DNA of 43,737 bases, from the NCBI GenBank assembly GCA_023411265.1, contig JAEYOX010000002.1:1-43737 (forward strand), written 5' to 3'. The DNA is from Bacteroidota bacterium. Its GTDB lineage: Bacteria; Bacteroidota; Bacteroidia; Flavobacteriales; Weeksellaceae. The notes under the pieces were generated by a model that did not search any database, was not told the DNA's origin, and saw only the letters and a list, made by a program, of their open reading frames with translations. The position numbers were made by a program, and so were the translations under genes. Shown piece after piece: positions 34,068 to 40,870 of this stretch (its first letter is position 1; each line of letters opens with the position of its first letter).

Positions 34068-34094
34068 AAACTCCCAGCAAAAAGAGTGGAGTTT
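34068..34094 (-). terminator. Terminator of the DUF6702 gene
   Basis: AAACTCC (34068-34074) and GGAGTTT (34088-34094); on the - strand the hairpin is followed by a run of T. It lies 39 bases past the stop of the gene ending at 34133. The stretch 33975-34067 shows nothing else. Confidence 0.7.
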
Positions 34095-34132
34095 CGTTCA
34101 TTTTCCTGGAGGTGCGTTTCATTGCAATTCTG

Positions 34133-34603
34133 TTAAAAACTTACTTCATTGGTTTCTCTACCTCTTTGGAAATTCATTGTTCGTTGTTTCCCTTTGTAAG
34201 CAATATTTACCAGATTTAATTGTCGTGGAAATGTTCCGAGAAGAATGGAATTTTTAATTCTGATGGTATTGATCTCCGTTACTCCGCCTGTTTCAAAATA
34301 CACCCAAACGGTTTCCCCGCTTACCTGGCTTCCTGTGAAGGTAAGGGTTTTTGCAGAACCGTTAATGTAAAGATCAAAATTATTATTAACGTATTTTTTT
34401 ACTTCTGCTTCAAAACCTGCGGTGTTAGGATTTATCTTGATAGCATCGGATATATGCTTGGTATTCAGTTTGGTAGTAAACTTTAGTGTTTTGCTTCCTT
34501 CAATGTAATCGGCTTTTGTCATTGATGAATAAAAATCGGCATCTGAAAAACTTAACATCAGAAAAAATGTTAAAAAAGCGATAATATGTAAAATATTTTT
34601 CAT
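34133..34603 (-). CDS. Small exported protein of the DUF6702 type
   Basis: 156 residues with an N-terminal hydrophobic signal segment (residues 1-20). The mature protein is a small beta-rich domain with the pattern FYSSMTKADYIEGSKTLKFT and VWVYFETGG, which I recall as the DUF6702 family found in Bacteroidota envelopes. No catalytic residues are evident. It follows the LOG-family gene by 63 bases on the same strand and could be transcribed with it, although it is functionally unrelated as far as can be seen. It ends before its own terminator. Confidence 0.7.
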   Translation of the reverse strand: MKNILHIIAFLTFFLMLSFSDADFYSSMTKADYIEGSKTLKFTTKLNTKHISDAIKINPNTAGFEAEVKKYVNNNFDLYINGSAKTLTFTGSQVSGETVWVYFETGGVTEINTIRIKNSILLGTFPRQLNLVNIAYKGKQRTMNFQRGRETNEVSF

Positions 34604-34666
34604 CTATGTGTTATATTATTTAAAGTAGAAATATAATTTTCTTAAGATGGACAAAAGATATGCCAA

Positions 34667-35428
34667 TTAAAAGTTAACCGTGATGGCGTATTTTTCATAA
34701 AACGCTTTAATATGCGCCACAGCTTCATCTGCTGTATCCACCACTCTATAAAGCAGAAGATCATCTTCAGAGATCATTCCTTGCGAAAGCAAGGTATCCT
34801 TAAACCAATCTAACAAACCGCTCCAGAATTTTGAACCTACCAAAACGATGGGGAATCGAGCAATTTTTGCAGTTTGAATCAAAGTCAAAGCTTCTGATAA
34901 TTCATCCAAGGTGCCGAATCCTCCGGGCATGACAATAAATCCTTGTGAATATTTGACAAACATCACCTTTCTTACAAAAAAGTAATTAAAATCCATCGAA
35001 TAATTTTTGTCTATATACGGATTAAAGTGCTGCTCAAAAGGCAATTCGATGTTCAGTCCGATGGATTTCCCACCTGCATTTCTGGCTCCTTTGTTTCCCG
35101 CTTCCATAATTCCGGGTCCGCCTCCGGTGATGATTCCAAACCCCAATTGTGTGATTTTTTCGGCAATTTCTACCGCCATTTCAAAATATTCATCTTCCGG
35201 CCGCAACCGAGCGGAACCAAAAATGGAAACACACGGGCCAATTTTGGCCAGTTTTTCATAACCGTCAACAAATTCAGCCATCACTTTGAATACCATCCAG
35301 CTATCTTTCGTAATGGTTTCATCCCAAGTTTTTTCTTTAAAATGGCTTTGTACTCTTTGGTCTATTTCCAATTCAGGACCGGAAATCACTTTGGTAAGCC
35401 CTTTACCTCTTTGTATTTTTTTGCTCAT
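34667..35428 (-). CDS. LOG-family (TIGR00730) Rossmann-fold protein, probable nucleotide phosphoribohydrolase
   Basis: 253 residues. LOG proteins release a base from nucleoside 5'-monophosphates (cytokinin riboside monophosphate or AMP-like substrates); many were first annotated as lysine decarboxylases. The signature motifs are present: GGGPGIMEAGNKGA at 102-115 and PGGFGTLDE at 168-176, with Arg153-Lys154 in FVRKVMF. It is the fourth gene of the - strand run with the AmgK-, RapZ- and MurU-like genes, 8 bases after the last of these, so it is likely co-transcribed. A specific role in that pathway is not obvious. Confidence 0.88.
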   Translation of the reverse strand: MSKKIQRGKGLTKVISGPELEIDQRVQSHFKEKTWDETITKDSWMVFKVMAEFVDGYEKLAKIGPCVSIFGSARLRPEDEYFEMAVEIAEKITQLGFGIITGGGPGIMEAGNKGARNAGGKSIGLNIELPFEQHFNPYIDKNYSMDFNYFFVRKVMFVKYSQGFIVMPGGFGTLDELSEALTLIQTAKIARFPIVLVGSKFWSGLLDWFKDTLLSQGMISEDDLLLYRVVDTADEAVAHIKAFYEKYAITVNF

Positions 35429-35436
35429 AAATATTT

Positions 35437-36150
35437 TTATTTAAAATACTGCTCTGCTTTCAGAACAGATTGGGGACGACCGACATCCACCAATTTAGCT
35501 TGGTGTTGAAAACCATAAATATCTTCCGTTAACATCAGATCAAGATATTCTTCCATAATGGAGAACTTTCCGGTTCTTTTTATATGATTAAAAAATCGGA
35601 CATCAACGCAATGTATTCCGCTGAAGGCCAGGCTTTTTAAATTGTTGTTGCCTATTGATAAACGCTGTTCTCCTGTATCCGTATTTTTCCAACCTTTCAG
35701 AAGCATTTTCTCATCAAAAAGCAGTTTTCTGGAACTCTTACGATCGGAAACTGCAAGAGTAACTAGGCTGTTTTGTTTCCGATGGAAATGCACTAAATCG
35801 CTGATTTTCATGTCAGTCAGAATATCGGCATTCATGATAAGGAAATCTTCTTCCTGAGCTAAAAACTTTTTTGCAAAAATTAAACCACCTCCAGTTTCCA
35901 GAAGTTGATCTTTTTCATGTGAAAATTCTATATGCGCACCGAAATACCGGTTTTGTTCCAAAAAATCGATAATTTGTTCTCCGAAATGGTGAAGATTGAT
36001 GACGAAATCATTAATTCCGTAGGACTGCAGATACCGGATATTTCTCTCAAGAAGCGGAATTCCGTTGACTTTCATCAGGGCTTTGGGATGATGATCCGTG
36101 AAAGGGCGTAAACGAGTTCCTTTTCCTGCAGCAAATATCAGGGCTTTCAT
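35437..36150 (-). CDS. Sugar-phosphate nucleotidyltransferase, MurU-like
   Basis: 237 residues of a GT-A-type nucleotidyltransferase. The nucleotide loop AAGKGTRLRPFT (7-18), the conserved Lys23 in HPKAL, LETGGGL at 84-90 and the metal-binding Asp109 in MNADILTDM are all present. The closest family I can name is MurU, which makes UDP-MurNAc from MurNAc-1-phosphate and UTP in peptidoglycan recycling; mannose- and glucose-1-phosphate enzymes share the motifs. Its start overlaps the stop of the RapZ-like gene in an ATGA arrangement. The pairing with an AmgK-like kinase two genes upstream is the best evidence for the MurU assignment. Confidence 0.8.
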   Translation of the reverse strand: MKALIFAAGKGTRLRPFTDHHPKALMKVNGIPLLERNIRYLQSYGINDFVINLHHFGEQIIDFLEQNRYFGAHIEFSHEKDQLLETGGGLIFAKKFLAQEEDFLIMNADILTDMKISDLVHFHRKQNSLVTLAVSDRKSSRKLLFDEKMLLKGWKNTDTGEQRLSIGNNNLKSLAFSGIHCVDVRFFNHIKRTGKFSIMEEYLDLMLTEDIYGFQHQAKLVDVGRPQSVLKAEQYFK

Positions 36151-36563
36151 GAAAGTGAAATATTGAGTTGTGGTTGCTCATCGTGCTGAACGATTACAAT
36201 GGCTTCGGGATATTTTTCCTGTATAAAAGTGGCCGTTTCTTCAGCACAAAACACCGACCGGTGTTGTCCGCCAGTACATCCGAAATTAATTTGGAGATGC
36301 TCGAAATTCCGCTCCAGATAATTCTCTATCGTGATAGAAATAAGATCTTTAATAAGTTCAAGAAATTCAGGCATTCGGGTTTTCGAGCGCAGATAATCTT
36401 GTACCGAAAGATCTTTCCCTGTTAAGGATTTATATTCTTCCTGCCTTCCGGGGTTTAGAATTCCGCGGCAATCGAAGGTAAAGCCCCCGCCGTTTCCGCT
36501 GTGATCTTTTGGAATACCTCCTTTTTTGTAGGAAAAACTATGAATCTCGATGGTTAGGCTCAT
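36147..36563 (-). CDS. Free-standing RapZ C-terminal domain protein
   Basis: 138 residues, matching only the C-terminal half of RapZ (YvcJ); the N-terminal P-loop ATPase half is absent. Visible hallmarks are HSFSYKKGGIP (8-18), GGFTFDCRGILNPGR (26-40), and the GCTGGQHRS loop at 95-103. In Escherichia coli this domain binds glucosamine-6-phosphate and, with the small RNA GlmZ, controls GlmS. Here it sits between an AmgK-like kinase (7 bases) and a MurU-like enzyme (4-base overlap), so a sensor or accessory role in amino-sugar salvage is likely. It could also act directly on a sugar phosphate; that is unknown. Confidence 0.9.
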   Translation of the reverse strand: MSLTIEIHSFSYKKGGIPKDHSGNGGGFTFDCRGILNPGRQEEYKSLTGKDLSVQDYLRSKTRMPEFLELIKDLISITIENYLERNFEHLQINFGCTGGQHRSVFCAEETATFIQEKYPEAIVIVQHDEQPQLNISLS

Positions 36564-36570
36564 GTAAAAA

Positions 36571-37590
36571 TTATGGTTTTATATCGTTATTATAGTGGTG
36601 TATTTTTTCTAGAACAATTTCAGAATTTAAACTGAAAATCAATTTTCTAAGTTCGGGATAGCGACTCATTTGCGGCCAGTTACTTTCGACCGTATTCAAA
36701 TTTTTTAAACCCTGTACAATACTTTGCCTGAAATGGGCTTTTTTCTGAATCAAACCCCGGAAACCATACGCTCCCAAAACCTGCAAAGATCGGATGAGCC
36801 GCAAAGGCATAATGGAATTTCGAAGTTGAACCTGGTCTTTTTCATCTTCAAAGAGTGAAATAAAGTACGCCAACATTTCCTGACAAAAAGATTCGGAGAA
36901 GTTGGCTTTTGCCTGATAGAGAAAGGAAATAACATCGTACATTCGCGGCCCTTCCATTGCCGATTGATAATCAATGAAATAAACATTATTTTCCGAAGTC
37001 ATAATATTTCTAGCCTGGAAGTCACGAATCATGATGCTTCTCGGTCCCAGATTGGCTATTTCTTCTTCAAGGCATCTGAATTCTGTGATTAAACTCGCTT
37101 TGTGATAGGGAACTTCCAGAATATCAACAAAAAGAAATTTAAAATAATTCAGGTCATTGGAGATAGGAATCCGGTCGTAAATCGAATATTCAAACGTTTT
37201 GGAATAATCAATCCGACTGAAAGTGGCTTCCTGCATTTCAAAAAGTCTCAGCAGGGAGAGCCTCACTAAATTTTTTACACGATCGGTTAATCCTTCCGCC
37301 TCAATAATTTCGCTGAGGGTTTGATCTGCAAGATATTCCTGAATGTAAATTTTACGGTCTTCCGAAATAGCAAGAACTTTCGGCGTGTTGAGGTTCAGTT
37401 CTGAGAAAACTTCGGAAAAGTAAAAAAAACTTTCATTTTCAGCCAGATTCTCGTTGAAGGTGATAATATAGTGACTGTCTGTATTGGCTCCAACAAAGTT
37501 TTTCCGCGAAGATCCGCTCTGTGGCAGGGCTGAAAATAGCAAAGCTTTTCCCTTAATAAATTGATCAAAAAAATGACGGGCTTTTTCCAA
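36571..37590 (-). CDS. AmgK-like aminoglycoside-phosphotransferase-fold sugar kinase
   Basis: 339 residues, the same size as AmgK, the anomeric MurNAc/GlcNAc kinase. Translation appears to start at TTG (37590): there is no in-frame ATG nearby and the first ATG inside is past residue 115. Kinase motifs: the ATP-binding strand and loop in SGSSRKNFVGA (25-35), a catalytic RDFQARN loop with Asp190 and Asn195, and metal-binding Asp207 in FIDYQSAMEGPRMYDVIS, which resembles AmgK rather than antibiotic kinases. It leads the operon with the RapZ- and MurU-like genes. I propose phosphorylation of MurNAc or GlcNAc at C1; choline kinase-type substrates cannot be excluded. Confidence 0.82.
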   Translation of the reverse strand: MEKARHFFDQFIKGKALLFSALPQSGSSRKNFVGANTDSHYIITFNENLAENESFFYFSEVFSELNLNTPKVLAISEDRKIYIQEYLADQTLSEIIEAEGLTDRVKNLVRLSLLRLFEMQEATFSRIDYSKTFEYSIYDRIPISNDLNYFKFLFVDILEVPYHKASLITEFRCLEEEIANLGPRSIMIRDFQARNIMTSENNVYFIDYQSAMEGPRMYDVISFLYQAKANFSESFCQEMLAYFISLFEDEKDQVQLRNSIMPLRLIRSLQVLGAYGFRGLIQKKAHFRQSIVQGLKNLNTVESNWPQMSRYPELRKLIFSLNSEIVLEKIHHYNNDIKP

Positions 37591-37606
37591 TGTGTTTCCT
37601 AAAGTA

Positions 37607-37614
37607 CAAAGATA
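37607..37614 (-). promoter_or_regulatory. -7 promoter box of the AmgK-RapZ-MurU operon
   Basis: TATCTTTG on the - strand, 16 bases before the TTG start at 37590. It lies only 20 bases from the oppositely directed -7 box of xrtF, so the two promoters overlap. Confidence 0.6.
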
Positions 37615-37634
37615 ACAATTTGAGTTCTAATCTC

Positions 37635-37642
37635 TATCTTTG
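37635..37642 (+). promoter_or_regulatory. -7 promoter box of xrtF, leaderless geometry
   Basis: TATCTTTG on the + strand ends only four bases before the ATG at 37647. Transcription starting 5-7 bases past the box would begin at or next to the start codon, so the mRNA would have no leader. Confidence 0.6.
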
Positions 37643-37646
37643 CAGT

Positions 37647-38171
37647 ATGTTCAGGGAATTTCAACCGGTACTGATGGTGCTTTTAAGATTTGCGGGGATT
37701 TACCTTCTGCTTTTCTTTCTTTATCAAACGTATCTCAACCGTACCGTAGCAGATGGACTCGATCCTTTTTCACGTTCCGTAGCGCTGCAAGTGAAAACAA
37801 TTCAGGAGTTTGCGGGTTTTCCTACTACGCTTTACCACGTTCCGGAACTACGAACAGAAAGATTTGCCATCAACGGAAAGTTGGTATCCCGAATGGTAGA
37901 AGGTTGTAATGCATTATCAGTGATGATTCTTTTCACGTCTTTTGTTCTGGCGTTTTACAAAGGTTTTCAAACGGTTTGGTTTGCTGTGGGCGGCATTATT
38001 TTTCTCCATTTGATGAATATTTTCAGAATCATGGGACTGAATGTCGTGTTGTACAAGTATCCTGAATATGGGAAAATAACTCACGATTATCTGTTTCCCG
38101 GCTTTATTTACGGAACAGTAGTGATTTTATGGCTTATCTGGATTCAGTTTTTTGCATTAAAAAAGAGATGA
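37647..38171 (+). CDS. xrtF: Exosortase family protein XrtF
   Basis: 174 residues from the ATG at 37647; the open frame reaches 37590, but those residues precede the promoter box and are not part of the family. A multi-pass membrane cysteine protease/transpeptidase-like enzyme with about five helices. The exosortase triad is intact: Cys87 in VEGCNALSV, Arg127 in MNIFRIMGL and His146 in THDYLFP. Exosortases process proteins with C-terminal sorting tails; the substrates of XrtF are not known to me and none with such a tail is obvious in this window. Its stop overlaps the next start in an ATGA arrangement. Confidence 0.92.
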   Translation: MFREFQPVLMVLLRFAGIYLLLFFLYQTYLNRTVADGLDPFSRSVALQVKTIQEFAGFPTTLYHVPELRTERFAINGKLVSRMVEGCNALSVMILFTSFVLAFYKGFQTVWFAVGGIIFLHLMNIFRIMGLNVVLYKYPEYGKITHDYLFPGFIYGTVVILWLIWIQFFALKKR

Positions 38172-38605
38172 AAATCGTCCGCTGGCTTTTAGTTTTTGTA
38201 GGAATTTGTGGCTTGATGTCCGTTCGTATGGTGGAAAATCAGCTTTTCTATGATCCATTTCTTTCGTTTTTTAAAGAAGCCAATCCTGGTATTTCTTTTC
38301 CGGAATTTGACTGGTTTCCCCTCATTATAAATTATATTTCCCGATGGAGCCTGAATCTGCTTTTTTCCCTGATGATTATTCACTTTCTCTTTAATAATAA
38401 AATATGGACATTTCAGGCGGCTTTGCTGATGCTTATTTTTTTTGTCATTACCTTTGCCGTCTATCTTTATTGCATTTACACACAATTTGAGACAGGATAT
38501 GTTTTTTCTTTTTATATGAGAAGATTTGTTATTCAGCCTTTGGTACTGCTGTTGATAGTTCCTCTCTTTTATTATAGGATGAAAATAAAACACAACGATG
38601 AATAA
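38168..38605 (+). CDS. Exosortase F-associated membrane protein
   Basis: 145 residues from the ATG at 38168, which overlaps the xrtF stop by four bases; an upstream in-frame ATG at 38129 lies inside xrtF. Four hydrophobic helices are apparent (about 5-20, 42-68, 72-100, 115-137), and a short basic/acidic C-terminus follows. Its position, size and topology match the family of proteins always found next to XrtF in flavobacteria. The role is unknown; it may be a stabilising or regulatory partner of the exosortase. Confidence 0.88.
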   Translation: MKIVRWLLVFVGICGLMSVRMVENQLFYDPFLSFFKEANPGISFPEFDWFPLIINYISRWSLNLLFSLMIIHFLFNNKIWTFQAALLMLIFFVITFAVYLYCIYTQFETGYVFSFYMRRFVIQPLVLLLIVPLFYYRMKIKHNDE

Positions 38606-39335
38606 AAAAATGATAACGAATGCTTTAGCTATATCATTGGTATTTCTTTTCAGCTTTGTCCCAGCACAGGAAAGCCACGGCAGCCTTATGATTCCCGAAA
38701 TTAAAAAAGAGATTAAATATAATAACGACTCGATCCCTTCTTTGATTCCCCAAAAGAGGAACGGTAAATTCGGATTTGTAAATCGGAAAGGAAAAATGCT
38801 GATCCAGCCTGAATACAGCAACGTAGGTTTTTTTACTGAAGACTGCAGTCTTCTGAATTCGCCAAATGAAAAAGCCAGACCATTCGGAACTGCAGAATAT
38901 GCTTCAGTCCGTCGAAACGGAGTTGATTTCAGAATTGATAAAACCGGGAAGCGTGTATACCAGTTTAAAGATTCCGATCTGGGAAAATGCCCTTTTGAAT
39001 TTAAAAAACAAAAATTCTATGCGTACGTGAAAAATGGCTTTTATGGAATTATAGAGGAAAGCAATTTTTATAATCCGGAAGATTATCGGCAATATAAGAT
39101 TTATCCGCAGTACCATTATCTGCATGTCATGGAAGGAGATGATCTTGATAATCCGCTGATAATTGCTTCTTACAACGACCTGTTCGGTGTGATTGATACC
39201 AATAATAGTATCATCATACCATTTGAGTATCAGGATATCAAACGAAACTACAGTTGGAAACTTGCCAGATTGTTTGAAGTGACCAAAGACGGGAAAAACT
39301 ACTTTTTTATAGATGTGAGAAATAATAGATATTAA
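38598..39335 (+). CDS. Secreted WG-repeat protein
   Basis: 245 residues with a signal peptide (1-24, ending FVPAQ). WG-type repeats are recognisable: KRNGKFGFVNRKGKMLIQPE at about 53-72 and a second, NDLFGVIDTNNSIIIPFEYQ, near 195-215, with degenerate copies between (YVKNGFYGIIEE). The start overlaps the exosortase-associated gene by eight bases, so all three genes from 37647 are probably one transcript. It has no C-terminal membrane tail that would make it an obvious exosortase substrate. WG-repeat proteins are widespread and mostly of unknown function. Confidence 0.78.
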   Translation: MNKKMITNALAISLVFLFSFVPAQESHGSLMIPEIKKEIKYNNDSIPSLIPQKRNGKFGFVNRKGKMLIQPEYSNVGFFTEDCSLLNSPNEKARPFGTAEYASVRRNGVDFRIDKTGKRVYQFKDSDLGKCPFEFKKQKFYAYVKNGFYGIIEESNFYNPEDYRQYKIYPQYHYLHVMEGDDLDNPLIIASYNDLFGVIDTNNSIIIPFEYQDIKRNYSWKLARLFEVTKDGKNYFFIDVRNNRY

Positions 39336-39344
39336 ATTTCCCAG

Positions 39345-39854
39345 TTATTCCAAGTATACGAGATCGTTGCCGTGATCATCATTCGGTTGTTTTAGGATTA
39401 CTGCAGTTTTTGTTTTTTTCAGCAAAAGATCGATGAAAAATCCTGTTTCAAAAAATTGACGGTGAATCCCGGGAAGCAGTTCCATATAAAGATCCATTCC
39501 TACTTTGTTGTTATGCAGATCCATTTTGGTTTGCAAGGGTTCGTTCGGAAAGAGCTCTTCGTGCAAATCCGTCATTTTCTTGCACCATTTCAGGGATTTT
39601 TCCGGAGAAGAGATTTTGCTGCAGTACATCATAATCAAACAACACCACAGCGCGTGGCGGAAAGCATTGCCAATACCATCGTTAGAGTTGGTCTTGGGAA
39701 AATATTTCTGAGCCAGCGTGAAGCTTTTTACCGTAGCATAAAAACTTAACAAGGCAAAAAGAGGATGTGGAAGCACTAAGGAGAGCAGCTTCATTACCTT
39801 TTTCAGACTCAGGGTTTTCAGGGTATTAAAAAATATTTTCGCAGTTCTTCTCAT
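39345..39854 (-). CDS. Conserved protein with DUF6973-like motifs
   Basis: 169 residues. The pattern GIGNAFRHALWCCLI, then KMTDLHEELFPNE and MDLHNNKVGMDL matches what I recall of the DUF6973 domain, with several conserved His/Asp residues that could bind metal. One hydrophobic segment lies at about 21-45. The ATG at 39854 is directly joined to the T-run of the accD terminator; an alternative ATG at 39794 (MKLLSL) would shorten the protein by 20 residues. It is convergent with the WG-repeat gene, with nine bases between stops. Function is unknown. Confidence 0.7.
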   Translation of the reverse strand: MRRTAKIFFNTLKTLSLKKVMKLLSLVLPHPLFALLSFYATVKSFTLAQKYFPKTNSNDGIGNAFRHALWCCLIMMYCSKISSPEKSLKWCKKMTDLHEELFPNEPLQTKMDLHNNKVGMDLYMELLPGIHRQFFETGFFIDLLLKKTKTAVILKQPNDDHGNDLVYLE

Positions 39855-39884
39855 AAAAAATCTCTCCCGGATGAGAGGAGAGAT
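39855..39884 (-). terminator. Intrinsic terminator of accD, joined to the next start codon
   Basis: ATCTCTCC (39860-39867) and GGAGAGAT (39877-39884) around a nine-base loop; on the - strand a run of six T (39860-39855) follows and then the ATG at 39854. Confidence 0.85.
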
Positions 39885-39905
39885 GACTTGTTTTATTGAT
39901 TATTT

Positions 39906-40757
39906 TCAGGTTCCGTACAGCAGGTTCACTGTTTTGGAAACTGTTTCTTTGATTTCTGTTCTTTTCACAATGAAATCTACAAAACCTTTATCCTGGATAA
40001 ATTCTGAGGTCTGGAAACCTTCCGGCAAATCCCGACCAATGGTTTCCCGAATCACTCTTGGTCCGGCAAATCCGATCAGAGCACCAGGTTCTGCCATAAT
40101 TATATCGGCAGTCATGGCAAATGAGGCCGTAATTCCACCGAAAGTAGGGTCGCAGAGATAGGCAATATAGGGTAAGCCGGCTTCGGAAAGCTGCGCCAGT
40201 TTGCTCTGTACTTTGGCCAATTGCATCAGTGAGTACGTGGCTTCCTGCATTCTGGCACCTCCAGACTGGCAGATAATCATGTAAGGAAGTTTATGTTTTA
40301 TACAATAATCCACGGCTCTCCGGATTTTTTCTCCCATCACAGAACCTAGCGAACCGCCGATGAAGGAGAAGTCCATACAGGATATCACCATTTCTGTTCC
40401 GTTCACTTTTCCGGTGGCATTCCGAATAGAATCAGTAAGTTTTGTTTTTGCCTTTACTTCTTTGAGGCGGTCTGAATATGATTTTGTGTCTTTGAAACCC
40501 AACATATCAACGCTTTCTACATCAGCGTCCAGCTCCGTAAATTGCTGGTTATCAAACAGCATGTCAAAAAATTCACTACTGCCAATTCTTACATGAAAAC
40601 CATCTTCCGGGGAAACATAATTGTTGCGCTTCAGTTCTTCATGCTCTACAATTTTTCCGGAAGGAGTCTGATGCCAAAGCCCTCTGGGAACGTCTTTTTT
40701 ATCTTCTGTAGAAGTAGTAATATTTTTTGCTTTTCTTTTAAACCAGTCAAATGCCAT
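39906..40757 (-). CDS. accD: Acetyl-CoA carboxylase carboxyltransferase subunit beta
   Basis: 283 residues. With AccA it transfers the carboxyl group from biotin to acetyl-CoA, giving malonyl-CoA for fatty-acid synthesis. The crotonase-fold carboxyltransferase patterns are clear: SCMDFSFIGGSLGSVMGEK at about 126-144, CQSGGARMQEATYSLMQLAK, TFGGITASFAM, and EPGALIGFAGPRVI. The N-terminal zinc ribbon normally made by two Cys-x-x-Cys pairs is missing: the first Cys of the protein is residue 127. I recall this loss in other flavobacterial AccD proteins. It has a -7 box upstream and a terminator after it. Confidence 0.95.
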   Translation of the reverse strand: MAFDWFKRKAKNITTSTEDKKDVPRGLWHQTPSGKIVEHEELKRNNYVSPEDGFHVRIGSSEFFDMLFDNQQFTELDADVESVDMLGFKDTKSYSDRLKEVKAKTKLTDSIRNATGKVNGTEMVISCMDFSFIGGSLGSVMGEKIRRAVDYCIKHKLPYMIICQSGGARMQEATYSLMQLAKVQSKLAQLSEAGLPYIAYLCDPTFGGITASFAMTADIIMAEPGALIGFAGPRVIRETIGRDLPEGFQTSEFIQDKGFVDFIVKRTEIKETVSKTVNLLYGT

Positions 40758-40805
40758 CTTTTGAAATTTTAAATTGAAAATTAAAGATTATAATTTTCGA
40801 GACTG

Positions 40806-40813
40806 CAAATTTA
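40806..40813 (-). promoter_or_regulatory. -7 promoter box of accD
   Basis: TAAATTTG on the - strand, 48 bases before the accD ATG; a possible TTG at 40839-40837 lies 23 bases upstream, longer than ideal. Confidence 0.6.
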
Positions 40814-40870
40814 ACTGATAAAGTTAAAATTTCCTGCAATAAATCGATTTTTATAATCTTTAATCTAAAA

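Noticed and set aside
36571..37590. An antibiotic-resistance aminoglycoside phosphotransferase
   Set aside because: The fold is shared, but the RDFQARN and FIDYQSAMEGPRMYDVIS motifs and the RapZ/MurU neighbours point to sugar salvage.
37590..37646. An N-terminal extension of XrtF starting at 37590
   Set aside because: It would translate the divergent promoter region, and the family begins at the MFREF residues at 37647.
38189..38821. A 210-codon - strand open frame across the exosortase-associated and WG-repeat genes
   Set aside because: It covers two genes that overlap each other and have family support; its composition is typical of a shadow frame.
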